From JBEKZQ01 sp049509675 (GTDB lineage: Bacteria > Planctomycetota > Planctomycetia > Pirellulales > Thermoguttaceae), in assembly GCA_049509675.1 (NCBI GenBank), contig JBEKZQ010000094.1, forward strand, positions 1 through 15,925: DNA of 15,925 nucleotides, written 5' to 3'. Both the position numbers and the translations under genes were made by a program. How positions within the stretch are numbered: position 1 is the first letter of the stretch; each line of letters starts with the position of its first letter. Positions 1 through 7,415 of this stretch are shown here, in pieces. The notes beneath the pieces are model-generated. The model was given only the letters and a program-made list of their open reading frames with translations, had not been told where the DNA came from and did not search any database.

Positions 1-21
1 CAACGAACTTCCCGTAATCAT
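1..21 (-). CDS. Start of an unidentified gene, cut by the window edge
   Basis: Reading the minus strand, an ATG at 21 opens a frame of seven codons (MITGSSL) that leaves the window. A strong AAGGAG Shine-Dalgarno lies six bases upstream. Another ATG at 26 is ruled out because it is followed after one codon by TGA. The start lies 19 bases past the regulator's stop codon in the same direction, so the gene may be the next member of the operon. Seven residues are too few to identify a product. The call rests on the ribosome binding site and the spacing alone. Confidence 0.5.
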
Positions 22-27
22 GGCATA

Positions 28-33
28 CTCCTT
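28..33 (-). promoter_or_regulatory. Strong Shine-Dalgarno AAGGAG for the left-edge gene
   Basis: The minus strand reads AAGGAG, then a six-base spacer, then ATG at 21. It stands out because most genes in this cluster have no clear Shine-Dalgarno. Confidence 0.55.
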
Positions 34-40
34 ATTCGGG

Positions 41-1438
41 CTACGCCTCCCGCTCGCCCCCCGTTTCCTCGATCAACCCCAATTGCACCATGCGGCGATA
101 TAAGCGCGGGCGGGTGAGGCCCAGCAGCCGGGCCGCCTTGGACTTGTTGCCTTTGGCCCGGGCCAACGAGCGGCGGATCAATTCCCGCTCGATGCGGCCC
201 AGGAACTCGTCCAACACAATGGTCTCTTCCTTGCGGCGTGGCCGGGCCGCCACCTCGGCCGACAGGTGGATCCGCTCGGGCAGATCGGCCGGCGTGATTT
301 CCGGGCCGGCCGCCCGCTGGTGGCTCTCGTAGACCACTTGCACCAGCTCGTCGACATTGCCCGGCCAGGGATATGCGTCAAGCTGATCCAGGGCCAAGGC
401 GCCAAAACCGGCGATCTGCTTCGTCCCCCGGGCGTTGGCCTCTTCCAAGAGGAGTTGGGCCAGCCAGGGCAGATCCTCGCGTCGCTGCGACAAGGCGGGC
501 AGTTCGATGGTAATGGTGCTCAACAGCACGGCCAGGTCTTCCAGATAGCGTCCCCGCCGGGCCAACTCGTCCAGCCGCTGCGTGGCCGTGGCCATGAGCC
601 GCAATCGCAGCGCTGGGGCCGACAACACCGACGCCAAGGTCGCCTGAATCTCCAGCGGAAGCAGATCCACGTCGCCCAGCAGGAGCGTGCCGCGTCCCGC
701 TCCGGCGCCCGCGGTATCTTCGGCCGACAAGGCGGCCACCGTGGACTCCAGCAGATCCGGTTCCAAGACCGAACAGGCCAAGGGAATCAGCATCCCCGCC
801 GACTCCGGCCGCGGGCCATAATGGATAGTCGCGGCCAAGTGCTGCCGCCCGATCCCTGGCGGGCCGACCAGCAGCACGCTGGCCGCGGAGCCGATGGCCA
901 GTTCGGCCTGGGCCCGGGCTCGCCGCATAGCCGGGCTCGCCCCGACCAGCCGATCCAAGCTGTAACGCGGGCTCACTTGCTCGCGGAGCTGCCGGATCAT
1001 CTGATGCAACTCGGCCGGGGCCATCTCACGTTGCCCGAGCTGGCCCTCGGCTTCGGGGCCGGCCAGATCGTGCGAGTCGACCAGGGCCACGATGCCGATC
1101 AATTCGGCGCCGGGGGTGCCCAGGGGCACGAACCGCGCCCGGCGATAGGCGCCGCCGCCGGGTGCGCCGCGGCATACGGTGGCCGTGATTTCCCGCCCCT
1201 CGCTGATCGCGGGTGGCGGACAAAGTCCCGCGGCCAGCAGGTCGGGACCGGCCATTTCCGGGCCGGAGCAATAGCGGCAACGCCGGCCCGGCAGATTCTC
1301 GGCGTCCTCGCCGAGCCACTCGGCGCAGGCCTGATTCAGGAACACGATGGTCAGATCCTCGTCCAAGACATACAGCGGCTGCGTTGCGGCGTCCAGAAGC
1401 CGGGCGAGTTCGGTGGCGTGAATGCGGTGTCGGACCAT
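41..1438 (-). CDS. PAS / degenerate AAA+ (sigma-54-activator type) / Fis-HTH regulator
   Basis: This is a 465-residue one-component regulator, probably cytoplasmic. An N-terminal PAS-like domain covers roughly residues 6-122 and contains C38, C54, C57, C73 and C89. A linker follows, then an AAA+ domain (about 162-390) and a C-terminal Fis-type helix-turn-helix (about 415-456, core GNKSKAARLLGLTRPRLYRR). The AAA+ domain has the layout of NtrC-family activators, but its catalytic motifs are changed. Walker A reads GPPGIGRQ (192-199) without the Lys. Walker B reads LLLGDV instead of LFLDEI. GAFTGA is absent. The arginine-finger segment reads GRYLEDLAVLL, and sensor II reads WPGNVDEL with Asp for Arg. 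It is therefore probably not an ATP-driven sigma-54 activator. The ATG at 1438 was chosen over one at 1492 because it falls one base after the nuoN stop and just before the PAS fold. Co-transcription with nuoN suggests a role linked to respiration (inference). Confidence 0.85.
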   Translation of the reverse strand: MVRHRIHATELARLLDAATQPLYVLDEDLTIVFLNQACAEWLGEDAENLPGRRCRYCSGPEMAGPDLLAAGLCPPPAISEGREITATVCRGAPGGGAYRRARFVPLGTPGAELIGIVALVDSHDLAGPEAEGQLGQREMAPAELHQMIRQLREQVSPRYSLDRLVGASPAMRRARAQAELAIGSAASVLLVGPPGIGRQHLAATIHYGPRPESAGMLIPLACSVLEPDLLESTVAALSAEDTAGAGAGRGTLLLGDVDLLPLEIQATLASVLSAPALRLRLMATATQRLDELARRGRYLEDLAVLLSTITIELPALSQRREDLPWLAQLLLEEANARGTKQIAGFGALALDQLDAYPWPGNVDELVQVVYESHQRAAGPEITPADLPERIHLSAEVAARPRRKEETIVLDEFLGRIERELIRRSLARAKGNKSKAARLLGLTRPRLYRRMVQLGLIEETGGEREA

Positions 1439-1439
1439 G

Positions 1440-2984
1440 TTAGTTTTTATTATTGTCTGGCGGCGCGAGGCCGGCGCTGACGGCTGCCGCATCCGGCTGC
1501 GCCGTGGGACTGGCGGCCTGGCAGAGGTGCAACAGCGGCCCCGGATAGACGCCGACTGCCAAAACGAACAAGGTACACAACAGGGCGGCGGCCCAGGCCC
1601 CGCGCCCCCCTTCGGCCCGCGGCGTAGCCAAGGGATCGCGGAAGTACATTGCGGCCACGATCCGCAGGTAGTAGAAGGCGGCCACGGCCGCGTTCAAAAC
1701 GCCGATCACGGCCAGGGTCAGGAACCACCTCGGCTGGCCTGCCGCGCCGCCGCCTACGTTTAGCGCGCTGCCGAAGACGAACAGTTTTCCCCAAATGCCG
1801 GCCAACGGCGGCAGGCCGGTCAGGCTCAACAGGAGCGTGGCCAGAACGGCGGCCGCGACGGGCCGGCCGCGGCACAGTCCGGCCAGTTCATCAATCCCCT
1901 CGATCGAGCGCTGATCACCGCCCAAGTGGATCAAGGTGGCAAAGACGCCCAGCGTGGCCGCGGCATAAACGCACAAGTAGAAGAACATCGACCCGAGACC
2001 GTCCCAGGACCCGCCCGAAGCAGTCGAGCCGCTTGCCGCCAGGCCCACCGCCAGCCCGATCAGCATGTAACCGGCGTTGGTGATCGACGAATAGGCCATG
2101 AGCCGCCGCAGGTTGTCTTGCCACAGGGCCAAGACGTTGCCCAGGGTCATCGTGAGGGCCGACATGACGACCACGATCTGCCAGGCATAGGTTCCCGAGC
2201 CGGGCATCGTGAGCACCAATAATCGCACCAGGGTCCAGAGGCCGGCCGCCTTGGGCAGCACTGACAGCAGCGCGGCGTTGGCGTGCGTCGTGCCCTGGTA
2301 CACGTCGGGGGCATAGAAGTGGAACGGCACGACCGTGACGCGGAAACTCAATCCGGCCAACACGAGCACCAACGCCAGCCGGACCAGCGACGGAAAGCCG
2401 GCGGGCAGCGCGTCCGGATTGGCCAACACGGTGCGGACCGCCGGCAGATACGTGGACCCGGCCGCGCCGTACAGGAAGCTGAACCCGTACAGGAGCATCG
2501 CCGAGGCCAGAATGCTTAGGAAGAAGTATTTCGTCGTCGCTTCCTGGCGGGCCGCATCGTCCCGCCCCAGGTAGAGCAAGATGTAGGTGGGAATGGAAAT
2601 CAACTCCAGGCCGACGAACAGCAGCACGAGGTCATTGGCCCCGACCACCAACATCATCCCGGCGATGGTCAGCAACAGCGAACCGAGGTTCTCGGCCGTT
2701 CCGCCGCCGGCCAGCGGGCGCCAATTCATGAGCACCAGCACCGCGCCCAAGGCCAAGGCGAGCCAACGGCCACTGTAGGCCAAAGGATCGGCCACGAGAG
2801 GTCCGCCGGGGGCATTTCCGCCGCCCCACAGCCGCAGTGCCGCCGCAGCCAAGACGATGCCACTGCCCCCCAGCCAGGCCCAAAGCCGCGGCGCGCGGAA
2901 AAAGGCTCCGCCCATATAGATCGCCAAGGCGACGGCCACCAGCAGCATTTCGGCAGTCAAGTGCCAAACGGTATCAGTCGACAC
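1440..2984 (-). CDS. nuoN: NADH-quinone oxidoreductase subunit N
   Basis: This antiporter-like membrane subunit of complex I contributes one proton channel. It has 514 residues and about 14 hydrophobic segments. The TM5 glutamate is present in GLELISIPTYILL (E127), as are a lysine in LSVLPKAAG (K245) and one in GIWGKLFVF (K400). Two positions usually held by Lys are Arg: GLSFRVTVVPFHFYAPDVYQG-type segment R215, and NLRRLMAYSS (293-294). The GTG at 2984 was chosen because GAGGAG lies seven bases upstream. An ATG at 3062 would add 26 residues translated from repeat DNA inside nuoM, which is unlikely. The chosen start overlaps the end of nuoM by 11 bases, suggesting translational coupling. Confidence 0.95.
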   Translation of the reverse strand: MSTDTVWHLTAEMLLVAVALAIYMGGAFFRAPRLWAWLGGSGIVLAAAALRLWGGGNAPGGPLVADPLAYSGRWLALALGAVLVLMNWRPLAGGGTAENLGSLLLTIAGMMLVVGANDLVLLFVGLELISIPTYILLYLGRDDAARQEATTKYFFLSILASAMLLYGFSFLYGAAGSTYLPAVRTVLANPDALPAGFPSLVRLALVLVLAGLSFRVTVVPFHFYAPDVYQGTTHANAALLSVLPKAAGLWTLVRLLVLTMPGSGTYAWQIVVVMSALTMTLGNVLALWQDNLRRLMAYSSITNAGYMLIGLAVGLAASGSTASGGSWDGLGSMFFYLCVYAAATLGVFATLIHLGGDQRSIEGIDELAGLCRGRPVAAAVLATLLLSLTGLPPLAGIWGKLFVFGSALNVGGGAAGQPRWFLTLAVIGVLNAAVAAFYYLRIVAAMYFRDPLATPRAEGGRGAWAAALLCTLFVLAVGVYPGPLLHLCQAASPTAQPDAAAVSAGLAPPDNNKN

Positions 2985-4773
2985 GGGCGGTCTCCTCTGT
3001 TTCTCTCCCTCTCCCCTTGCGGGAGAGGGCCGGGGTGAGGGGTTTCCCGACCGCCAATCCATCGCAAGCTGTTCGCGCCAATTTTCCCCTCACCATAACC
3101 CTCTCCCGCAAAGGGAGAGGGGACCAAACGCGCGCGACCCCCTCTCTGCCTTGCCCAGCCACACTGCGCATCACCGGCTCCGACAGGCGATCCAGCGTGG
3201 GACTCATGCGGTCGAGGAAGAAGGCCGGCCAGACGCCGATCCAAACGATCACCACGCACAGCGGGGCCAGGGCCGAAACCTCGCGGAGGTCCAGATCGCG
3301 GACCGCTTCACGCGCTTCGGAAGGCACCCCGAGGGTACCCGGTCCCGTTTTCGTCGCGACCACGCGAGGCGTGGTGCCCGAACTGGGACAGTCCCCCGCT
3401 TGTTGCCTAGCCGGACCAAAGAAGACGCGCTCCACGAGCGACAGCATGTACCAGGCGCCGAGCGCGACCCCGCTGACGGCCAGCACGGAAATGACCCGGT
3501 ATTGGACGGCCAGCGGCGTCGGTCCCTCGGCCCACGCCCGTTGGAAAATCCCCACCAGCAAGAGCAGTTCGCCGGCAAAGCCGTTCAGTCCCGGCAGGCC
3601 GATGCTTGCCAGGGCCATGAAGACCATGAAGAAGGCCAGCAGCGGCACCTCCCGCGCGATGCCGCCCAAGTCGGCGATCCGCCGCGTGTGGTACCGTTCG
3701 TAGAGCATGCCAACCAACGCGAACAGGCCGCCCGTTGACAGGCCATGATTGATCATCTGCAGCACCCCGCCCTGAATGGCCAGGCGGTTGACGGCAAAGA
3801 CGCCCAACATGCAGAAGCCCAGGTGGCTGACGCTGGAATAGGCGATCAGCCGTTTCATGTCGCTCTGGGCCAAGGCCACCAGGGCTCCATAGACGATGCC
3901 GATCAGCGACAGCCAGAGCATGAGCGGCATGAGCATGGCCGATGCCTCGGGAAGCATGGGCAGACAGAAGCGGACGAATCCGTAGCTGCCGATCTTCAAC
4001 AGCACTCCCGCCAGCAGCACGCTGCCGGCGGCGGGGGCCTCGACGTGCGCCAGCGGCAACCAGGTGTGCAAGGGAAACAGCGGCACCTTGATGGCGAACC
4101 CGGCAAACAGGGCCAAGAAAACCCAAAACTGCACGGCCGCGTCCATGGGCTGATCCTGCAAGTGCTGCGTCAACTCCGGAATGGAAAAGGTAATCCGTCC
4201 GCCGGGCGTGTGCCACGAGACCCAGAGCACGATGGCCAACAGCCCCAGCAACGACAAGACGCTGCCGGCCAGGGTGAACAGGAAGAACTTGACGGCCGCA
4301 TAACGCCGCTGGTCGCTGCCCCAGATGCCGATCAGGAAAAACAACGGCACCAGGGTGAACTCGAAGAACAAATAGAACAGGATGATGTCCCGGGCCACGA
4401 AGACGCCCAGCAGGCCGGTTTCCAGGATCAACAGGAGTCGGTAAAAGAGCGTCTCCTGCTGGCGGATCGACTCCCAACTGATCAGTACGGCCACGACCAC
4501 CAAGAGCGCGGTCAGCGTGAAGAGCCACAGGCTCAGGCCGTCCAGGGCAATGCTGAAGCGAATATCGACGGCCGCGGCGGTCGAGAGCCAGGAGAGGTCG
4601 GTGGCGGCCGCCGCGGCGTCGCCGGCCCGGTAGTTGGCCGCCAGGACGCACGCGCCCGAGAGCACCACCAGGGCGGTTGCCAGGGCCCACCAGCGCGCCA
4701 CGGCCCGCCCTCCGCCCAGGAAGGCGGCCGCCAGGATCGGCAACAGCACGGTGATCAACAGCAGGTTGGCCAT
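2974..4773 (-). CDS. nuoM: NADH-quinone oxidoreductase subunit M, with repeat-derived insert and tail
   Basis: This antiporter-like proton-pumping membrane subunit of complex I has 599 residues, against about 500 in typical family members. It has about 14 transmembrane segments. Key charged residues are present: E138 in FFEFTLVPLFFLIG, K229 in FAIKVPLFPLHTWLP, K307 in DMKRLIAYSSVSHLG, and E402 in NGFAGELLLL. Two stretches do not look like NuoM. Residues about 456-484, between FFGPARQQ and EAREAVRDLDLRE, are encoded by a hairpin-rich element. Residues after about 540 are encoded by an inverted-repeat pair, with typical repeat translations such as LPLRERVMVRG and LTPALSRKGRGRE. Both keep the frame open. 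The gene starts at ATG 4773, three bases after the nuoL stop, without an obvious Shine-Dalgarno. Confidence 0.95.
   Translation of the reverse strand: MANLLLITVLLPILAAAFLGGGRAVARWWALATALVVLSGACVLAANYRAGDAAAAATDLSWLSTAAAVDIRFSIALDGLSLWLFTLTALLVVVAVLISWESIRQQETLFYRLLLILETGLLGVFVARDIILFYLFFEFTLVPLFFLIGIWGSDQRRYAAVKFFLFTLAGSVLSLLGLLAIVLWVSWHTPGGRITFSIPELTQHLQDQPMDAAVQFWVFLALFAGFAIKVPLFPLHTWLPLAHVEAPAAGSVLLAGVLLKIGSYGFVRFCLPMLPEASAMLMPLMLWLSLIGIVYGALVALAQSDMKRLIAYSSVSHLGFCMLGVFAVNRLAIQGGVLQMINHGLSTGGLFALVGMLYERYHTRRIADLGGIAREVPLLAFFMVFMALASIGLPGLNGFAGELLLLVGIFQRAWAEGPTPLAVQYRVISVLAVSGVALGAWYMLSLVERVFFGPARQQAGDCPSSGTTPRVVATKTGPGTLGVPSEAREAVRDLDLREVSALAPLCVVIVWIGVWPAFFLDRMSPTLDRLSEPVMRSVAGQGREGVARVWSPLPLRERVMVRGKLARTACDGLAVGKPLTPALSRKGRGRETEETARVD
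2992..2997 (-). promoter_or_regulatory. Shine-Dalgarno GAGGAG that fixes the nuoN GTG start
   Basis: The minus strand reads GAGGAG, a seven-base spacer, then GTG at 2984. It lies inside the last codons of nuoM, next to the inverted-repeat pair, so structure in that repeat could affect access to it. Confidence 0.65.
3007..3121. repeat. Pair of inverted 36-bp GC-rich palindromic repeats in the nuoM 3' end
   Basis: Copy A (3007-3042) and copy B (3086-3121) are inverted relative to each other and match at 31 of 36 positions by eye. Each copy holds an internal palindrome of the CCCTCTCC / GGGAGAGGG type followed by GGTGAGGGG. The 43 bases between them could form the loop of a large hairpin. Both copies are translated as part of the NuoM tail. 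They resemble dispersed palindromic repeats seen between genes in many GC-rich bacteria. Confidence 0.85.
3342..3395. repeat. Hairpin-forming insert element inside nuoM
   Basis: Nested inverted repeats: an outer arm GTCCCGTTTTCG (3342-3353) pairs imperfectly with CGAACTGGGAC (3379-3389). A perfect inner stem ACCACGC-GAG-GCGTGGT lies at 3359-3375. A further palindrome GGGAC-A-GTCCC lies at 3385-3395. It coincides with a stretch of NuoM (about residues 456-484) that does not fit the family, so it looks like an in-frame insertion of a small dispersed element. Confidence 0.65.
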
Positions 4774-4776
4774 GTC

Positions 4777-6840
4777 TTACAACAACAGCACTCCAATCAA
4801 TACCAACAGCCCCAGCACCATGGCCAGGGCGTAGAACTGCACCATGCCGCCTTGCGCAGGACGAAACAACGATCCTATGGCCCGCGGCAACCATCCGATC
4901 AGGTCCACGAGCCCGTCGATCACGCTACGATCGAACCAGGCGCTGAGCCAGGCGATCCCCTGCAAGGGCAGCACGATCAGCGATCGGTAGATCTCGTCGA
5001 AGAAGAACTTTCCGTGCGACAGGCCGTACAACCCCAGCGCGGTCATCAGCCGGGTCAGCCCTTGGAGCCACTGCCGCGGCCCAAGGTACAACACCGCGGC
5101 CAGCAGTAGCCCGGCGACGGCCAGGGCCGTGCTTACCAAGGCAACGGTCTGATGCATTTCGCCGGCGGGCTCGGCCGCCGCCAGGCCCGAGAAGGCCAGC
5201 GAAGGCGTGTGTGCAAGAAAACCGTGCGGCCCGAGGAAGTCGCCAGTCCGCTGGAAATAGGCTCCCACGGTCAAGGCCCCCAGGGCCAGGATCACCAACG
5301 GGCCGGTCATCGCGGGCGGCGATTCGTGGGCGTGACGGCCGGCCTCGGCCGGGATCCGCTCGTCGCCCCAAAACGTCAGCAGCAACGCGCGGAAAGTATA
5401 AACGGCCGTGAGGAAGGCGGTGCCGCTGGCCGTCCAGTACAAGGCCCAATAATAGCCGGCCGTGGCACCCCCCGAGGCCTGCTCCCGCACGGCCAGCAGG
5501 ATCGCGTCTTTGCTCCAGAACCCGGCAAACGGCACGACGCCGGCCAACGCCAGGCAGCCGAACAGGAATGTCCAATGCGTGGTGGGCAGGCGATGCCGCA
5601 GGCCGCCGAAGTAGCGCACGTCGATCACGCCGCCCATGGCATGCATGACGTTGCCGGCGCCCAAGAACAGCAGGGCCTTGAAGAAGGCGTGCGTCACCAG
5701 GTGGAACATGCCCGCGGTGATGCCCAGCAGGCTGCCGGCCCCCAGACCCAGAAACATGTAGCCGAGTTGGCTGATGGTTGAATAGGCCAGGATGCGTTTC
5801 AAGTCGGTCTGCGTCAAGGCGATCAGCGCCGCCAGCAGTGCGGTGAAGCAGCCGATGGCCGCCACGATCCGCTGCGCATCGGGCGAGGCCGCGAACAAGG
5901 GCGTGCAGCGGGCCACCAGGTATACGCCCGCCGTTACCATCGTGGCCGCGTGGATCAAGGCGCTGACCGGCGTGGGGCCCTCCATGGCGTCGGGCAACCA
6001 CACGTGCAGCGGGAACTGCGCGCTCTTACCGCACGCGCCCAGCATCAGCAGCAGGCAAATGGCCGTGGCCACGCCGCCGTGGGCGTACAGTTCCGGCCGC
6101 TTCAGCAATGTCTGTCCCAGGATGCCGGGCACGCCCGCGGCATCGTGGAAGTTGAGCGTGCCATAGGTGGTCCACAGCAGGAAGACGCCCAGGGCGAAAC
6201 CACAATCACCCACCCGAGTGACCAAGAAAGCCTTCAACCCGGCGGCCGCGGCAGCCGGCTTCTGGAACCAGAAGCCGATCAGCAAATAGCTGCACAACCC
6301 GACGGCTTCCCAGAACACGTAGAGCAACACGAAGTTGCTCACCGAGACCAGCATGGTCATCGAGAAGACGAACAGCGGCACGTAGCTGAAGAACCGCCAA
6401 TAGCCCGGGTCGCCCTGCATGTAGCCGATGGAATAAACGGCCACCAACAAGGAAATGAAGGTGACCATGGCCAGCATCACGGCGGTGAGCGGATCGGCCC
6501 GCAAGGCCACGTCAATGCGAAAGTCGCGCCGCGGGGCGGCTTGTGCCGGCTGATCCGTTGCAGGCAAACCGGCTGTCGGCAAATAGGCATTGTCCACCGC
6601 GGCCCAGGTCCACAGGGAGACAATTTTCTCGCAACCGACGGAACCCGGCGCCGCGTTGCGCACCTCGTCCTGGACGACGAAGACCAAGGCAATACTGGCG
6701 ACACAGGAGGCGGCCAGCGCCAGCAGTGTGGGCCAATGGCTCTGGGCGCGCAGCACCCGCTTGCCCAGCAGCGCGGTGAGCACGGCCGCGGCCAGCGGCA
6801 GGGCGGGAATCAGGATCAGCAGCGTTTTGATGTCAGGCAT
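4777..6840 (-). CDS. nuoL: NADH-quinone oxidoreductase subunit L
   Basis: This is the distal antiporter-like proton-pumping subunit of complex I, with 687 residues and about 16 transmembrane segments including a C-terminal extension. Family hallmarks are visible: YVFWEAVGLCSYLLIGFW (E178), GKSAQFPLHVWLPDAMEGPT (K272), SALIHAATMVTAGVYL (H297), DLKRILAYSTISQLGYM (K348), H380, H384, K388 and FWSKDAIL (K444). A hydrophilic insert of about 45 residues (about 62-108) follows the second hydrophobic segment. The ATG at 6840 begins MPDIKTLLILIPALP, a normal NuoL N-terminus. A longer frame to 7002 would read a low-complexity sequence antiparallel to nothing in the family and overlap nuoK, so it was rejected. 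The gene begins five bases after the nuoK stop and ends three bases before nuoM. Confidence 0.96.
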   Translation of the reverse strand: MPDIKTLLILIPALPLAAAVLTALLGKRVLRAQSHWPTLLALAASCVASIALVFVVQDEVRNAAPGSVGCEKIVSLWTWAAVDNAYLPTAGLPATDQPAQAAPRRDFRIDVALRADPLTAVMLAMVTFISLLVAVYSIGYMQGDPGYWRFFSYVPLFVFSMTMLVSVSNFVLLYVFWEAVGLCSYLLIGFWFQKPAAAAAGLKAFLVTRVGDCGFALGVFLLWTTYGTLNFHDAAGVPGILGQTLLKRPELYAHGGVATAICLLLMLGACGKSAQFPLHVWLPDAMEGPTPVSALIHAATMVTAGVYLVARCTPLFAASPDAQRIVAAIGCFTALLAALIALTQTDLKRILAYSTISQLGYMFLGLGAGSLLGITAGMFHLVTHAFFKALLFLGAGNVMHAMGGVIDVRYFGGLRHRLPTTHWTFLFGCLALAGVVPFAGFWSKDAILLAVREQASGGATAGYYWALYWTASGTAFLTAVYTFRALLLTFWGDERIPAEAGRHAHESPPAMTGPLVILALGALTVGAYFQRTGDFLGPHGFLAHTPSLAFSGLAAAEPAGEMHQTVALVSTALAVAGLLLAAVLYLGPRQWLQGLTRLMTALGLYGLSHGKFFFDEIYRSLIVLPLQGIAWLSAWFDRSVIDGLVDLIGWLPRAIGSLFRPAQGGMVQFYALAMVLGLLVLIGVLLL

Positions 6841-6845
6841 CGGTT

Positions 6846-7295
6846 CTACACGTGACGACGGTGATCCAACTCCTCGACCGGCACGTTGGGCGCCAGTCCG
6901 GCGGGCGACAGGTGCGGCCAGGCCGGGGCCGGCTCGGTGGCGTCGGGCGGCAGTTCGGCCTCCTCGAAGGGCGGTTGGTTCGCTTCCCGCAGTTGCTGCC
7001 AAACGGCAATATCCAGTCTTCCGCGGCGTTGGAAGAGGGCCACCACCAGGGCCAGGGCCACGGCCGCCTCGCAGGCCGCCACGGCAATGATGAAGAGGAC
7101 CAACATCTGGCCGCCGAAATCATTGTGGTAGCGACTCCAGGCCACCAGGCTCACCGACACGCCCTGCAGCATCGTCTCGGCCGCCAGGAACATCACGATC
7201 ATGTTCCGCCGGCTCAAGAAGCCCACCAGCCCGATGCCGAACAGCATCGCACCCACCACCAGGTAGTTGTAGAGCAAAGCGATTTCGTGCTGCAT
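6846..7295 (-). CDS. nuoK: NADH-quinone oxidoreductase subunit K, with C-terminal extension
   Basis: This small membrane subunit of complex I helps form a proton channel with NuoJ and NuoA. Three transmembrane helices fill residues about 8-90. The two functionally important glutamates are present: E40 in MFLAAETMLQG and E76 in AVAACEAAVALALV. Usual family length is about 100 residues. This protein has 149 because a hydrophilic, proline- and acid-rich tail follows about residue 92, ending EELDHRRHV. The tail would lie outside the membrane. The ATG at 7295 has no clear Shine-Dalgarno, and a heptamer repeat array lies 15 bases upstream. Confidence 0.94.
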   Translation of the reverse strand: MQHEIALLYNYLVVGAMLFGIGLVGFLSRRNMIVMFLAAETMLQGVSVSLVAWSRYHNDFGGQMLVLFIIAVAACEAAVALALVVALFQRRGRLDIAVWQQLREANQPPFEEAELPPDATEPAPAWPHLSPAGLAPNVPVEELDHRRHV

Positions 7296-7310
7296 GGTGG
7301 ATGGTTGGGG

Positions 7311-7345
7311 ATTAGGGATTAGGGATTAGGGATTAGGGATTAGGG
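7311..7345. repeat. Five perfect ATTAGGG heptamers (GGG-run array)
   Basis: Five exact 7-bp units follow a GGGG run in the nuoJ-nuoK gap, giving six G-runs separated by ATTA on the plus strand, enough for a G-quadruplex. The nuo transcript carries the C-rich complement (CCCTAAT). The rest of the gap (7346-7412) shows only a short CCCGCGGG palindrome. Confidence 0.9.
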
Positions 7346-7415
7346 TATTCATTCCCCACCATCCCGCGGGGAGAGGGAGAATTCTGAATCCGTGTTTCAG
7401 CCCTGGCCGCCCTGT

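Noticed and set aside
41..1438. Functional sigma-54-dependent activator
   Set aside because: GAFTGA and the Walker A lysine, Walker B acidic pair, arginine finger and sensor II arginine are all missing or replaced.
266..1480. Plus-strand open frame (404 codons) opposite the regulator
   Set aside because: Antisense shadow with Q/G/R-rich composition. The minus-strand frame has a coherent PAS, AAA+ and HTH order.
3007..3121. Rho-independent terminator
   Set aside because: The stem lies inside the nuoM reading frame, no T-run follows on the transcribed strand, and nuoN begins at once with its own ribosome binding site.
3745..5109. Long plus-strand open frame (454 codons) opposite nuoM and nuoL
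   Set aside because: Its protein is rich in Q, H, G and R with no domain pattern. It is the antisense of two clearly real membrane genes in GC-rich DNA.
6841..7002. Upstream extension of nuoL
   Set aside because: It would overlap the nuoK tail and adds an arginine- and alanine-rich stretch unlike NuoL. The ATG at 6840 gives the normal N-terminus.
7311..7345. CRISPR array
   Set aside because: Units are 7 bp and directly abutting, with no spacers and no cas genes.
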